Made by a program: the position numbers and the translations under genes
In this document: piece by piece, positions 8,685 to 15,622 of the stretch
How positions within the stretch are numbered: the stretch's first letter is position 1
How the letters are laid out: every line of letters starts with the position of its first letter
From: an uncultured Flavobacteriales bacterium
GTDB taxonomy: Bacteria; Bacteroidota; Bacteroidia; Flavobacteriales_D; Crocinitomicaceae
NCBI GenBank assembly: GCA_913056215.1
Contig: CAJXMN010000023.1
Location: 1 to 33,021, forward strand
Direction: 5' to 3'
DNA: 33,021 nucleotides
The notes under the pieces: generated by a model
What the model saw: the letters and a program-made list of their open reading frames with translations, nothing else
Told to the model about the DNA's origin: nothing
The model's database searches: none

Positions 8685-9989
8685 ATGGGGAATATAATTG
8701 CTATTGTTGGAAGACCAAATGTCGGTAAATCAACACTATTTAATCGCTTGACAGAATCAAGGCACTCAATTGTAGAAGGTCAGTCTGGAGTAACGCGCGA
8801 TCGTATCTACGGCAAAGGTTTATGGAATGGACAGGAGTTTTCTGTTGTCGATACCGGGGGCTACGTTAAAGGATCGGATGACGTGTTTGAGAGCGCGATC
8901 CGAAAGCAAGTGGAAATTGCCGTTGAAGAAGCCAATGCGATCATATTTATGGTCGATGTTCAAACGGGTATAACGGATTTGGACGAACGCGTAGCAGCAT
9001 TGTTGCGAAAAACAAAAAAAGATGTCTACATTGCTGCTAATAAGGTAGACAATAGTAAATTGATCGGAATGTCCTCGGAATTCTGGTCATTGGGAGTAGG
9101 CGAAGTTTTCGATCTTTCGGCTACGAACGGTTCCGGAACGGGAGATTTACTCGATGCCATTGTGGAAAAATTTACACCAGATGATGCCGATGTAGAAGAG
9201 GATTTACCGCGTTTTGCCATTGTTGGGAAACCAAATGTCGGTAAGTCTTCTTTGGCTAATGCGCTGATTGGAAAGGAACGCAATATTGTTACACCTATTT
9301 CAGGAACGACCAGGGATTCCGTGAACACGCGATACAATGCCTTTGGATTTGATTTTCTTTTAATTGATACGGCAGGAATACGAAAAAAAGCTAAGGTGCA
9401 CGAGGATATTGAATACTATTCGGTGTTGCGTTCAGTGCGCACCATCGAAAGTGCTGATGTCTGTATCTTTTTGATCGATGCAACGGAGGGGATACAGAAG
9501 CAAGACCTCAATATTTATTACATGTGCGAGAAGAATCACAAAGGCGTGGTCGTGCTCGTGAACAAATGGGATTTAATAGAGAAAGATCACAAGACCACAC
9601 GCGATATGGAACTCAAAATCAAGCGTCAACTATCACCGTTTAATGATGTGCCGATTGTTTTTACCTCTTCACTACATAAACAACGCATTCATAGAGCACT
9701 CAAAGCTGCTATGCGTGTCTATGAAAATCGCATTAAAAAGATCCAGACATCTGTATTGAATGAAGTGATGTTAAAGGAGATTGAACACAATCCACCACCT
9801 TCTATAAAAGGGAAATTCATCAATATCAAGTTTGTTTCACAGTTACCAACGCATGCACCCGCTTTTGCGTTTTTCTGTAACCTACCACAATATATCCGCG
9901 ACAATTATAAACGATTTTTAGAGAATAAATTGCGCGAACATTTCGATTTTGAAGGGGTCCCTGTTCGGGTCTTTTTTAGAAAGAAATAA
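8685..9989 (+). CDS. der: Ribosome-assembly GTPase Der (EngA)
   Basis: Der has two tandem GTPase domains and a C-terminal KH-like domain, and acts in late 50S assembly. The first G domain has GRPNVGKST near residue 8, DTGG, and NKVD. The second has GKPNVGKSS near residue 180, DTAGIRKK, and NKWD. The C-terminal domain ends FDFEGVPVRVFFRKK, a conserved Der ending. The 434-aa length matches the family. It is probably co-transcribed with era, from which it is separated by 3 bp. Confidence 0.97.
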   Translation: MGNIIAIVGRPNVGKSTLFNRLTESRHSIVEGQSGVTRDRIYGKGLWNGQEFSVVDTGGYVKGSDDVFESAIRKQVEIAVEEANAIIFMVDVQTGITDLDERVAALLRKTKKDVYIAANKVDNSKLIGMSSEFWSLGVGEVFDLSATNGSGTGDLLDAIVEKFTPDDADVEEDLPRFAIVGKPNVGKSSLANALIGKERNIVTPISGTTRDSVNTRYNAFGFDFLLIDTAGIRKKAKVHEDIEYYSVLRSVRTIESADVCIFLIDATEGIQKQDLNIYYMCEKNHKGVVVLVNKWDLIEKDHKTTRDMELKIKRQLSPFNDVPIVFTSSLHKQRIHRALKAAMRVYENRIKKIQTSVLNEVMLKEIEHNPPPSIKGKFINIKFVSQLPTHAPAFAFFCNLPQYIRDNYKRFLENKLREHFDFEGVPVRVFFRKK

Positions 9990-10175
9990 TAGAAATACTA
10001 TTGCTGCAGTGCGAAACTTTCTTAGATGATGATTAGTTCCGAAAGGACCGCTATTCGGGATACATTCGCGAGTAGAGATTTTGGAATTTACCACGAGTTT
10101 AATGAGTTGTATAAAAACGGATAATTATTTTATCGGAACGGACAATTATGAAAGGTGCGTATCGATAGCTTAGTG

Positions 10176-10211
10176 TTCTATTGCCAAGAGTTGAAACCCT
10201 TGGCAATAGAA
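10176..10211. repeat. 13-bp perfect inverted repeat, 10-nt loop
   Basis: TTCTATTGCCAAG (10176-10188) is exactly complementary to CTTGGCAATAGAA (10199-10211). It lies about 190 bp after der. There is no T-run on either side, so it is not a standard intrinsic terminator. A factor-bound operator, a processing site or a terminator lacking a U-tract are possible. Confidence 0.6.
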
Positions 10212-10296
10212 GATGATGACATAAAGCCACTCAGGGGATATATTCAATACTTTTACGCTTTGCTTAGCTACTACATTCGTCGTGAATTCTAAAGTC

Positions 10297-10337
10297 GAAT
10301 AAAAAACAAAACGGTCACATTTAAAAATGCAACCGTT
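10297..10337 (-). terminator. Terminator-like hairpin reading on the minus strand
   Basis: AACGGT-ca-CATTT (10310-10322) pairs with AAATG-ca-ACCGTT (10325-10337) around a 2-nt turn, with a small CA/CA internal loop. Read on the minus strand, the hairpin is followed by TTTTGTTTTTT (complement of the A-run at 10300-10310). This has the form of an intrinsic terminator for leftward transcription. No leftward gene is evident to its right, so it may end antisense transcription or be a relic. Confidence 0.35.
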
Positions 10338-10369
10338 CTGCCTTAAACCAATCATAAACCAACCAGAAA
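10333..10369 (+). repeat. 37-bp exact repeat, copy 1 (distal block of the duplicated upstream region)
   Basis: Identical to 13087-13123. It is the left boundary of the recognisable duplicated region. Between this block and the 317-bp block (10370-10484 here, 13124-13239 in the other copy) the two copies are alignable but clearly diverged and differ in length by one base. Confidence 0.9.
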
Positions 10370-10665
10370 ATTACTTTATAAACGTTTGAAAGTGATAAAA
10401 GGTTGGAAAAAATTGTACTTTTTCTTTGCGCGGGTATTTTGCGAAGGATAGTAGTGGAGTGGGTAATATCGACTGCTTTTAAACTGCTGTATTTGGCAAT
10501 ACCTGACAAGGTTAGTAAGTAGAAGGATTGCCCGTTTTGTAGAAGGTGAAAACGAGAATAAGAATATAAACCCTCTTCAGGTGAAAGCGGGGCATATTTT
10601 CATTCACATAATTCGTGCAAAAAATGTTAAAAAAATTGGATTTATAAAAAATGAATTAGTAAAAC

Positions 10666-10695
10666 TTGGTGAGCCGTTTTTATTTTTTAAACTTG
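10666..10695 (+). promoter_or_regulatory. Predicted promoter in repeat copy 1
   Basis: TTG (10666-10668), 19 nt, then TAAACTTG (10688-10695), a 7 of 8 match to the Bacteroidota -7 consensus TAnnTTTG with suitable spacing to a -33 TTG. Transcription would start near 10701, giving a 5' leader of about 90 nt that contains the stem-loop at 10744-10766. An identical promoter lies at 13421-13450. Confidence 0.45.
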
Positions 10696-10743
10696 CACTG
10701 TTTAGCTGATAACGAAGGCCTTATTGAGTATCTATTGAACCAC

Positions 10744-10766
10744 TTAAGTCGAATATTTCGGCTTAA
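10744..10766 (+). promoter_or_regulatory. Leader stem-loop / palindrome, copy 1
   Basis: TTAAGTCGAA (10744-10753) pairs with TTCGGCTTAA (10757-10766) around the loop TAT, giving ten pairs including one G-U. It ends 25 nt before the ATG at 10792. An identical copy is at 13499-13521. It could be an RNA hairpin acting on stability or translation, or a DNA operator; no T-run follows, so it is not a terminator. Confidence 0.55.
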
Positions 10767-10791
10767 TAACTTAAATTAAAATTGAATAATT

Positions 10792-11379
10792 ATGAAAAGA
10801 GTGATGGTAAGCAGCGTAATGGTAATTGCTGCAATGTTGTTTTCCTGTGAAAAAGAGCAGGTGGATACGAATGAAGATATTTCGAATGAGTTGGCACAGC
10901 GCTCAGATCATGGAAGTGCAAACGATCAAAAGGAAGGAGAGAACGCTACGAAAGAAGTAGGAGATGAACTCTGTGAATGTACTGGCTTTGAGCTTAGAAG
11001 GGATGAATCGGGCTACAGCTGCCCGCGGTCTGCTGAAGATAATTGCTCAAAAGTTCAACCTTGCCCTTGTGACTTAATTGCAGATGTTGGTTTGGAAACT
11101 CATTTTGATAAAGATAATTTCGATCTTTTTCAGGAAGCACTAGCAGATAATACGTTGACTGAGTTTTTCTCGTCCAAAGCCTGGGTTGGTGTTTTTAATG
11201 GGTTAAAAGAAAAACCTGAAATACATGAAGCACTAAAATCTGGTGAAGCAACGGTTGTGGAGTACATGCAATCCGATAAAGTATACTATTTTATTGTTGA
11301 CGAAGCGTTGGATAACGCCGATAATATTCAGGTTTCAGATGCCATGTTGACCTTAGAAGTTCCAGTTGCTGAGTTATAA
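10792..11379 (+). CDS. Cysteine-rich lipoprotein of unknown function (cassette A, first gene)
   Basis: A 195-aa predicted lipoprotein. The signal peptide runs from MKRVMVSSVM to the lipobox LFSC, with Cys19 as the lipidation site. An acidic, hydrophilic stretch (20-60) follows. Then six cysteines occur within residues 61-93 in the order CxC, C77, C85, CxC, followed by a less polar C-terminal domain (about 97-195). The cysteines suggest disulfides or metal binding in the envelope; I do not recognise the family. Its first three codons and the whole upstream region are identical to those of the gene at 13547, although the proteins are unrelated. A propeller lipoprotein follows after 38 bp. Confidence 0.85.
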   Translation: MKRVMVSSVMVIAAMLFSCEKEQVDTNEDISNELAQRSDHGSANDQKEGENATKEVGDELCECTGFELRRDESGYSCPRSAEDNCSKVQPCPCDLIADVGLETHFDKDNFDLFQEALADNTLTEFFSSKAWVGVFNGLKEKPEIHEALKSGEATVVEYMQSDKVYYFIVDEALDNADNIQVSDAMLTLEVPVAEL

Positions 11380-11393
11380 TTGAATAAGCGAAA

Positions 11394-11414
11394 AGCTATT
11401 TTACTAAATTAGCT
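11394..11414 (+). promoter_or_regulatory. Hairpin just before the cassette A propeller gene
   Basis: AGCTA (11394-11398) pairs with TAGCT (11410-11414), continued after a T/T mismatch by TTT with AAA around a 3-nt loop. It ends 3 nt before the ATG at 11418, so it could cover the ribosome landing site. Cassette B has a much stronger hairpin in the equivalent place. Confidence 0.3.
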
Positions 11415-11417
11415 GAT

Positions 11418-12548
11418 ATGATACAACAAAAAATTCTTGGACTTTTCGTCTTCTTCGGAGGAATGCTTTTGAGCTGCACTTCGAAGAGCGAAAAGGTCAA
11501 GGATATACGAGCGCATGATTTCAAAATACCCACCGAGATAGCTGCGGTTGAGAACATGGGCTGGAGAGTACAATCGGAGGGCGGAATGGATTTTATCACC
11601 TATATTGATACTGCTTCAAACTTATACCTTTTTGATGTAATGCGCAATCGCGTTGTCGATACCGTAAAACTGCAAATGAGTGAAACCGGAATTGACTTTA
11701 ATTACTATCCAAGGAGGGTATATTATCACTCGAAAGATTCAATTTTCATCCTCCCCGATGATGGGAGTCGCTCTATATTTATGGTCAATGCAAGAGGCGA
11801 AATTGAACGAAAGTGGGATATTGATCTGAAGGTAGATTATCCTTATTTAGTTTCTGGTTACCATTGGAATCCACTTTGCTTTAAAGACGGTAAGTTGATT
11901 GTTCGCTTCATTCCAAATATCAATTTTAATAACAACCGCAATACTTTCTTTAATATACCACCTGATTTAGTGATTAATACTAATAATGATTCTATCTGGC
12001 GTATTGGGAAATGGCCGAAAAAGTATCGAACTCAAAATTTTAACGCTGCACAAACACATCGAATTGTATTGTCTAATAGAGAAGTTCAAATAATTTATTC
12101 GCATGATGCGGACCATAATCTCTATGTTTTTAATGAGAAAGATTTCAAAGGGAAAGTGACTGCTAAGAGCAATTATATTAGTGAATTTGACATCTATTCT
12201 GATGATAGTTTAGATAATATAGCCTATACGATGCGCTATCTTTCAACTGCCCCTAGATACAAAGACATATTTTACGATGCTCAGCGCAAGGAATATTATA
12301 GGGTAGCGCTGCACCGAACAAATTATATCGATAAAGAGACCAATCGAAAAAAACGTGGATTTGATCGTCCCTGGTCCATCATTATTCTTGATTCTACGTT
12401 TGAAAAAATCGATGAAGTCAAGTTTGACCCTGATGAGTATCGAGCGGGTCCCCTGCTCATGACTAGTGAGGGGTTGTGGATACCACGCACTTCAGAGAAT
12501 GGAGATTTTTACAACTATTCATTTAGTAATTTCAATCAGTTGAGATGA
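11418..12548 (+). CDS. Beta-propeller-like lipoprotein, DUF4221-like (cassette A)
   Basis: A 376-aa predicted lipoprotein. The signal peptide MIQQKILGLFVFFGGMLLSC ends in a lipobox with Cys20. The mature part is rich in short beta-strand motifs separated by polar turns, such as DTASNLYLFDVMRNRVVDTV and EKIDEVKF. A late block (APRYKDIFYDAQRKEYYRVALHR) resembles the Bacteroidota DUF4221 and 6-bladed propeller lipoproteins. The family call is by eye. These proteins are envelope-anchored, and their ligands are generally unknown. Its 3' end overlaps the next start (ATGA at 12545-12548), indicating translational coupling. The stop-interrupted gene at 15622 is a probable paralogue. Confidence 0.8.
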   Translation: MIQQKILGLFVFFGGMLLSCTSKSEKVKDIRAHDFKIPTEIAAVENMGWRVQSEGGMDFITYIDTASNLYLFDVMRNRVVDTVKLQMSETGIDFNYYPRRVYYHSKDSIFILPDDGSRSIFMVNARGEIERKWDIDLKVDYPYLVSGYHWNPLCFKDGKLIVRFIPNINFNNNRNTFFNIPPDLVINTNNDSIWRIGKWPKKYRTQNFNAAQTHRIVLSNREVQIIYSHDADHNLYVFNEKDFKGKVTAKSNYISEFDIYSDDSLDNIAYTMRYLSTAPRYKDIFYDAQRKEYYRVALHRTNYIDKETNRKKRGFDRPWSIIILDSTFEKIDEVKFDPDEYRAGPLLMTSEGLWIPRTSENGDFYNYSFSNFNQLR

Positions 12549-13012
12549 GGTTTTTGTTGGCTATAGCAATAGCATTGCTTCTCGTGGGAGCAGGATGTAG
12601 TCAGAGAACTAGCGAAAGCGCTAATGATCGAAAAACGCAGGTTTTTTCAAGCTACTTACAGGAAGAGTTGTCACTTAGCATTCCGAATCAAGAACACTAC
12701 TACTTAATTGTTCACAAGGTTGGATGCCAGGGAGTGATCGAGTCAGCGCTCATGGATTTAAATCATGATTTTATGGAGCAAAAGAATATAGCGGTCATAA
12801 CTTCCAACAGACAGCTCGTGGATAAGTATTTTTCCGATGAAAAAGTGAAAATATACTATGATAGAACTATTGATGTTATCAATCTTCCCCTTTATAATGT
12901 TAGCCTGATTAAGACCAGTAAAAAGCAGGTCTCATACATTCTTTCCGAACGAAAATGTTCGATAGATTTCGGCGAAGTAATTAAAGATTCATTAACCAAT
13001 GGCTTACCATGA
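12545..13012 (+). CDS. Thioredoxin-like lipoprotein with degenerate active site (cassette A)
   Basis: A 155-aa predicted lipoprotein: signal peptide MRFLLAIAIALLLVGAGC, lipid Cys18. The core (YYLIVHKVGCQGVIESAL) has the strand-loop-helix pattern of a thioredoxin-type fold, but the active-site-like motif is C61-Q-G-V64, without a second cysteine. Two other proteins in this island have CxxC at the same place (CSNC in the 13963 product, CSSC in the 16707 product). It may therefore have lost redox activity or act as a binding module. A further cysteine lies near residue 139. It starts inside the stop of the propeller gene. The thioredoxin-like call is inference from pattern, not a search. Confidence 0.7.
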   Translation: MRFLLAIAIALLLVGAGCSQRTSESANDRKTQVFSSYLQEELSLSIPNQEHYYLIVHKVGCQGVIESALMDLNHDFMEQKNIAVITSNRQLVDKYFSDEKVKIYYDRTIDVINLPLYNVSLIKTSKKQVSYILSERKCSIDFGEVIKDSLTNGLP

Positions 13013-13086
13013 GTTTTGTATGCAACATTTGCTTGTGTATCACTCACCAATCAAATCGACTTAACAGTCGCACGCTTCAAACGCAG

Positions 13087-13123
13087 CCGTTCTGCCTTAA
13101 ACCAATCATAAACCAACCAGAAA
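13087..13123 (+). repeat. 37-bp exact repeat, copy 2
   Basis: Identical to 10333-10369. It marks the left edge of the second copy of the duplicated upstream region. Confidence 0.9.
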
Positions 13124-13420
13124 GTTAACTCCTAAACGTTTGAACAATATAAATGGTTGGAAGAAAGTGTACTTTTTCTTGTGCATTCCAATTTTACCAT
13201 GGATAGTGTTGGAATTGAAAACATTGACTGAGTGCGGAATGCTGTATTTGGCAATACCTGACAAGGTTAGTAAGTAGAAGGATTGCCCGTTTTGTAGAAG
13301 GTGAAAACGAGAATAAGAATATAAACCCTCTTCAGGTGAAAGCGGGGCATATTTTCATTCACATAATTCGTGCAAAAAATGTTAAAAAAATTGGATTTAT
13401 AAAAAATGAATTAGTAAAAC

Positions 13421-13450
13421 TTGGTGAGCCGTTTTTATTTTTTAAACTTG
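13421..13450 (+). promoter_or_regulatory. Predicted promoter in repeat copy 2
   Basis: TTG (13421-13423), 19 nt, TAAACTTG (13443-13450); identical to the predicted promoter of cassette A. The leader would be about 90 nt. Confidence 0.45.
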
Positions 13451-13498
13451 CACTGTTTAGCTGATAACGAAGGCCTTATTGAGTATCTATTGAACCAC

Positions 13499-13521
13499 TT
13501 AAGTCGAATATTTCGGCTTAA
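13499..13521 (+). promoter_or_regulatory. Leader stem-loop / palindrome, copy 2
   Basis: Same 10-pair stem with the TAT loop as at 10744-10766, again ending 25 nt before the start codon. Confidence 0.55.
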
Positions 13522-13546
13522 TAACTTAAATTAAAATTGAATAATT

Positions 13547-13915
13547 ATGAAAAGAGGAATTTATTTGTCGCTCATTAGTGTTTTTATGTGTTTTATTGCT
13601 TTCTCTCAATCTAATCACAAGTTGGATGGGAAGAGTAAAGGTTTCAAAACAATTGTTAATCATTCTTCTGGTCTGAAAGCTATCTATTCAGATAAAGTCA
13701 AAACACAAAGGGACGGTAAAACCTACGAATTTGAAGGAAATGTTCGAGTGGAAGATTTGGGAGGACCTATCCCTCCTGCAGCTGGATGTGGAGGAAAAAA
13801 ATGGGTTTGTGGAGAGGCTGTAGCAGTTTCAGAATCAGGAGAAATCACTAAGGTTACCTGTGTTGGAACAGAAAAGAAATGTCTTAAATTAAAAAAGGCT
13901 AAAGTTCAAAAATAA
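13547..13915 (+). CDS. Small secreted four-cysteine protein (cassette B, first gene)
   Basis: A 122-aa protein with an N-terminal signal peptide (hydrophobic core about residues 5-19, likely cut after AFS or FSQ near 20-21); no lipobox. The mature protein is basic and ends in a Lys-rich tail. Its C-terminal half has four cysteines in a symmetric pattern, C81-x6-C88 and C105-x6-C112, separated by 16 residues, preceded by a Gly/Pro-rich turn (LGGPIPPAAG). The layout of a small Cys-containing exported protein before a propeller protein recalls NVEALA-type genes of Bacteroidales, but I see no NVEALA motif and do not claim membership. A strong hairpin follows the stop. Confidence 0.8.
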   Translation: MKRGIYLSLISVFMCFIAFSQSNHKLDGKSKGFKTIVNHSSGLKAIYSDKVKTQRDGKTYEFEGNVRVEDLGGPIPPAAGCGGKKWVCGEAVAVSESGEITKVTCVGTEKKCLKLKKAKVQK

Positions 13916-13925
13916 ACGTAATAAC

Positions 13926-13959
13926 GCATCGTTACCATTTTTGGTAACGATGCTATTTT
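13926..13959 (+). terminator. Strong hairpin between the two genes of cassette B (terminator or attenuator)
   Basis: GCATCGTTACCA (13926-13937) pairs perfectly with TGGTAACGATGC (13942-13953) around a TTTT loop, followed by TATTTT. It has the form of an intrinsic terminator. It begins 10 nt after the stop of the 13547 gene and its tail ends 3 nt before the ATG at 13963. It should therefore both stop most transcripts after the small gene and block ribosome access to the next one. Confidence 0.75.
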
Positions 13960-13962
13960 GCC

Positions 13963-15480
13963 ATGAAGTATTTCGCAACTATACTCCTGCTATTACCAAC
14001 AATGAGTCTACTATCACAAACTGATAAGTCGCGTTGTGAAGAATTAGATGGTCTTTATTCAGCATCAAAATCCAGAGCAATCACGTTTGTTTATCTCAAT
14101 ACGAACGGTTGCTCGAACTGTCTTGCAAGCTTGGAAAAAATATTTAAAAGCGATGAAAAAGGGGTTGTTAGTAATGTATATTATGTAGTTGGAGGTATAG
14201 AAGCCGAAGAGATTAACTATTATTTTCAGCACGTTATGGGTGAAAAAGCTGAAAAATTTGCAATACTTAAAAGCCCTCAATGCTCAAACGGATTCAAATC
14301 GAATGAACAATCAAAAGTTCGTGTTATAAGCAATGGCGAGGTGATTTTCGAAAAACTATTAAAAAACATCGCGTTTGATAGTATTCCATTCGATCAACCC
14401 CAATCTGTTCACGTGAATCTTTTGGGTGAGTCTCCAATTGAAATGGAAAATGATTTTTTGTTGAAAGGCGGGGTTTTCCATATTCTTGATTCATCCACTA
14501 TCTTGTGCTTAAACACCAAATACCAGAGCTTGTTGTCAATTGATATAGAAACAAATGAAGCAAGTGAAATACTAAAGTCAAAGGATATTCCTATTAATTT
14601 TGACACTGTCTTACGCAATCGATTTGACGATTCCGTCAAAAGAACGATTTTATCAGATGGACTTCTGAAGCAATTTGAATTAACTAACCTTTCAGTAAAT
14701 GAAGCGGGTAGTATTTTTTTTAGTGGAAAAGTTCGATACAAACAAATTGAGGATTCGATTCAAAGTACCATGAATTTTCCAGTTATTCTTAAGACGAACA
14801 AAGAATTGGATACTTTCGATGTTTTTCCAGTAAAAGGACTTAAAGAAAAAGGATATGCTGTCTTTCCTGACCATTTTTACATAAGAAATCGTGCGTGTTT
14901 TATTAAGGTCTTCAAAACAGGTGATAAATCATTAAAAGAGCGTTATCACTCTGTAGCTAAGTTGGCAAGAGACGACGGCCAATTTGAGTTTTCGGAGTTT
15001 GTTCTAACATTACCGAATTACTTCTATTCCAATCAGCTATTATTTAACTTTTCGAATGGGACCTTTTACAAGTACGGAAGTTCAATCTACCATATCTTTA
15101 ATGTTTTTCCGAAAGTATTTGATATTTCTCAAGAAAACAGTAGTCATTATTTTCCTCGTCATGAACATCAGCAATCCGTTTTTAATTTTGAAGATTACCA
15201 TTTTGATATTCGTTACCGCTCGCTTGATTTCCATAAGTTCAAAGGATATTCCTTTCTAATTTCAAGGGACAAAACAGATGAATCCTCATCAACGCTACTT
15301 GAGATATGGGATAATAATATCAGGAATAAGCCTTACTTTAAAACAGTAAAATTATTTTCCCAGGATAAGCCAACCAATAATCAGACAGTAGAAGCTTTTT
15401 CCTCTAAGGACAAGCTCTTTGTGCTTCGTTTAGAGAATGGGAAATATAAAATTTATCAATTTGAAATAACTGTATCTTAA
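13963..15480 (+). CDS. Exported thioredoxin-like / beta-propeller fusion protein (cassette B)
   Basis: A 505-aa protein with a signal peptide (MKYFATILLLLPTMSLLSQ, no lipobox). Residues about 35-150 look like a thioredoxin fold: strand ITFVYLNT, then C50-S-N-C53 at the start of a helix. Residues about 160-505 are beta-rich with repeated strand-turn motifs (for example LCLNTKYQSLLSIDIETNEA and KLFVLRLENGKYKIYQFEITV), consistent with a propeller like that of the 11418 product. Cassettes A and C encode these two parts as separate adjacent proteins, so the fusion supports a shared function. The gene lacks its own clear promoter and starts just after the strong hairpin. Domain calls are by eye. 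Confidence 0.75.
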   Translation: MKYFATILLLLPTMSLLSQTDKSRCEELDGLYSASKSRAITFVYLNTNGCSNCLASLEKIFKSDEKGVVSNVYYVVGGIEAEEINYYFQHVMGEKAEKFAILKSPQCSNGFKSNEQSKVRVISNGEVIFEKLLKNIAFDSIPFDQPQSVHVNLLGESPIEMENDFLLKGGVFHILDSSTILCLNTKYQSLLSIDIETNEASEILKSKDIPINFDTVLRNRFDDSVKRTILSDGLLKQFELTNLSVNEAGSIFFSGKVRYKQIEDSIQSTMNFPVILKTNKELDTFDVFPVKGLKEKGYAVFPDHFYIRNRACFIKVFKTGDKSLKERYHSVAKLARDDGQFEFSEFVLTLPNYFYSNQLLFNFSNGTFYKYGSSIYHIFNVFPKVFDISQENSSHYFPRHEHQQSVFNFEDYHFDIRYRSLDFHKFKGYSFLISRDKTDESSSTLLEIWDNNIRNKPYFKTVKLFSQDKPTNNQTVEAFSSKDKLFVLRLENGKYKIYQFEITVS

Positions 15481-15529
15481 TCATTGTTGTCCCAAGTTGT
15501 GATATGGAAATGGTACACTTCCACCAGGA

Positions 15530-15622
15530 ATGAGTTTTGAAGAATTTCGAGAGGCATGGAATAATGAGGATACCAGAAGTGAACTTGAGGCTGATGGATA
15601 CGAATCAATAGATGAGAAGTGA
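15530..15622 (+). CDS. Tiny ORF coupled to the cassette C propeller gene (possible remnant)
   Basis: A 30-aa acidic ORF beginning MSFEEFREAWNNEDTRSEL. Its TGA (15620-15622) overlaps the ATG of the next gene (15622), the arrangement of translational coupling. The frame stays open upstream to a TGA at 15500-15502 with protein-like sequence (YGNGTLPPG) and no other start, so it may be the 3' end of a decayed small gene equivalent to the first genes of cassettes A and B. No signal peptide is present in what remains. Confidence 0.35.
   Translation: MSFEEFREAWNNEDTRSELEADGYESIDEK

Larger units (their letters stand above)
9990..10791. other. 802-bp gene-poor spacer before cassette A
   Basis: No convincing gene lies here. 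The left part (9990-10328) holds a 32-codon open frame (10026-10124) without recognised similarity and two inverted repeats, listed separately. The right part (10329-10791) is the first copy of a long repeat whose second copy precedes the gene at 13547. The open frames on the minus strand do not keep their frame between the two copies, which argues against coding. The spacer may contain gene remnants. Confidence 0.6.
10485..10801 (+). repeat. 317-bp perfect repeat, copy 1, ending inside the gene at 10792
   Basis: Base-for-base identical to 13240-13556, a constant offset of 2755 with no indel. Identity runs through the non-coding region, the ATG and the next two codons (AAA AGA), plus one more base. 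After that the two coding sequences are unrelated. The abrupt edge within codon 4 means the promoter and leader are shared while the product differs. Confidence 0.97.
13013..13546. other. 534-bp spacer between cassettes A and B
   Basis: No gene is supported. From 13083 onward it is the second copy of the duplicated upstream region (a 37-bp exact block, a diverged middle, and the start of the 317-bp exact block). The first 70 bp after cassette A hold a short CGACT/AGTCG inverted repeat (13057-13070) without a T-run, and nothing else that I recognise. Confidence 0.7.
13240..13556 (+). repeat. 317-bp perfect repeat, copy 2, ending inside the gene at 13547
   Basis: Identical to 10485-10801, including the leader, ATG and codons 2-3. 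The two copies are in direct orientation. Recombination between them would remove exactly 2755 bp, which is all of cassette A, and would leave one intact promoter-leader joined in frame to the 13547 gene. Confidence 0.97.

Noticed and set aside
10170-10509. Minus-strand frames in the spacer (such as a 62-codon frame ending WLVYDWFKAERLHF)
   Set aside because: In the second copy of the repeat the same DNA is frameshifted and stopped, so the frame is not maintained.
10485-13556. Insertion sequence or transposon flanked by 317-bp direct repeats
   Set aside because: No transposase, no terminal inverted repeats and no target-site duplication are visible; the interval holds only cassette A.
15503-15622. 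YGNG motif resembling class IIa (pediocin-like) bacteriocins
   Set aside because: There is no leader, no double-glycine site, no cysteine pair after it and no start codon before it; four residues are not enough.
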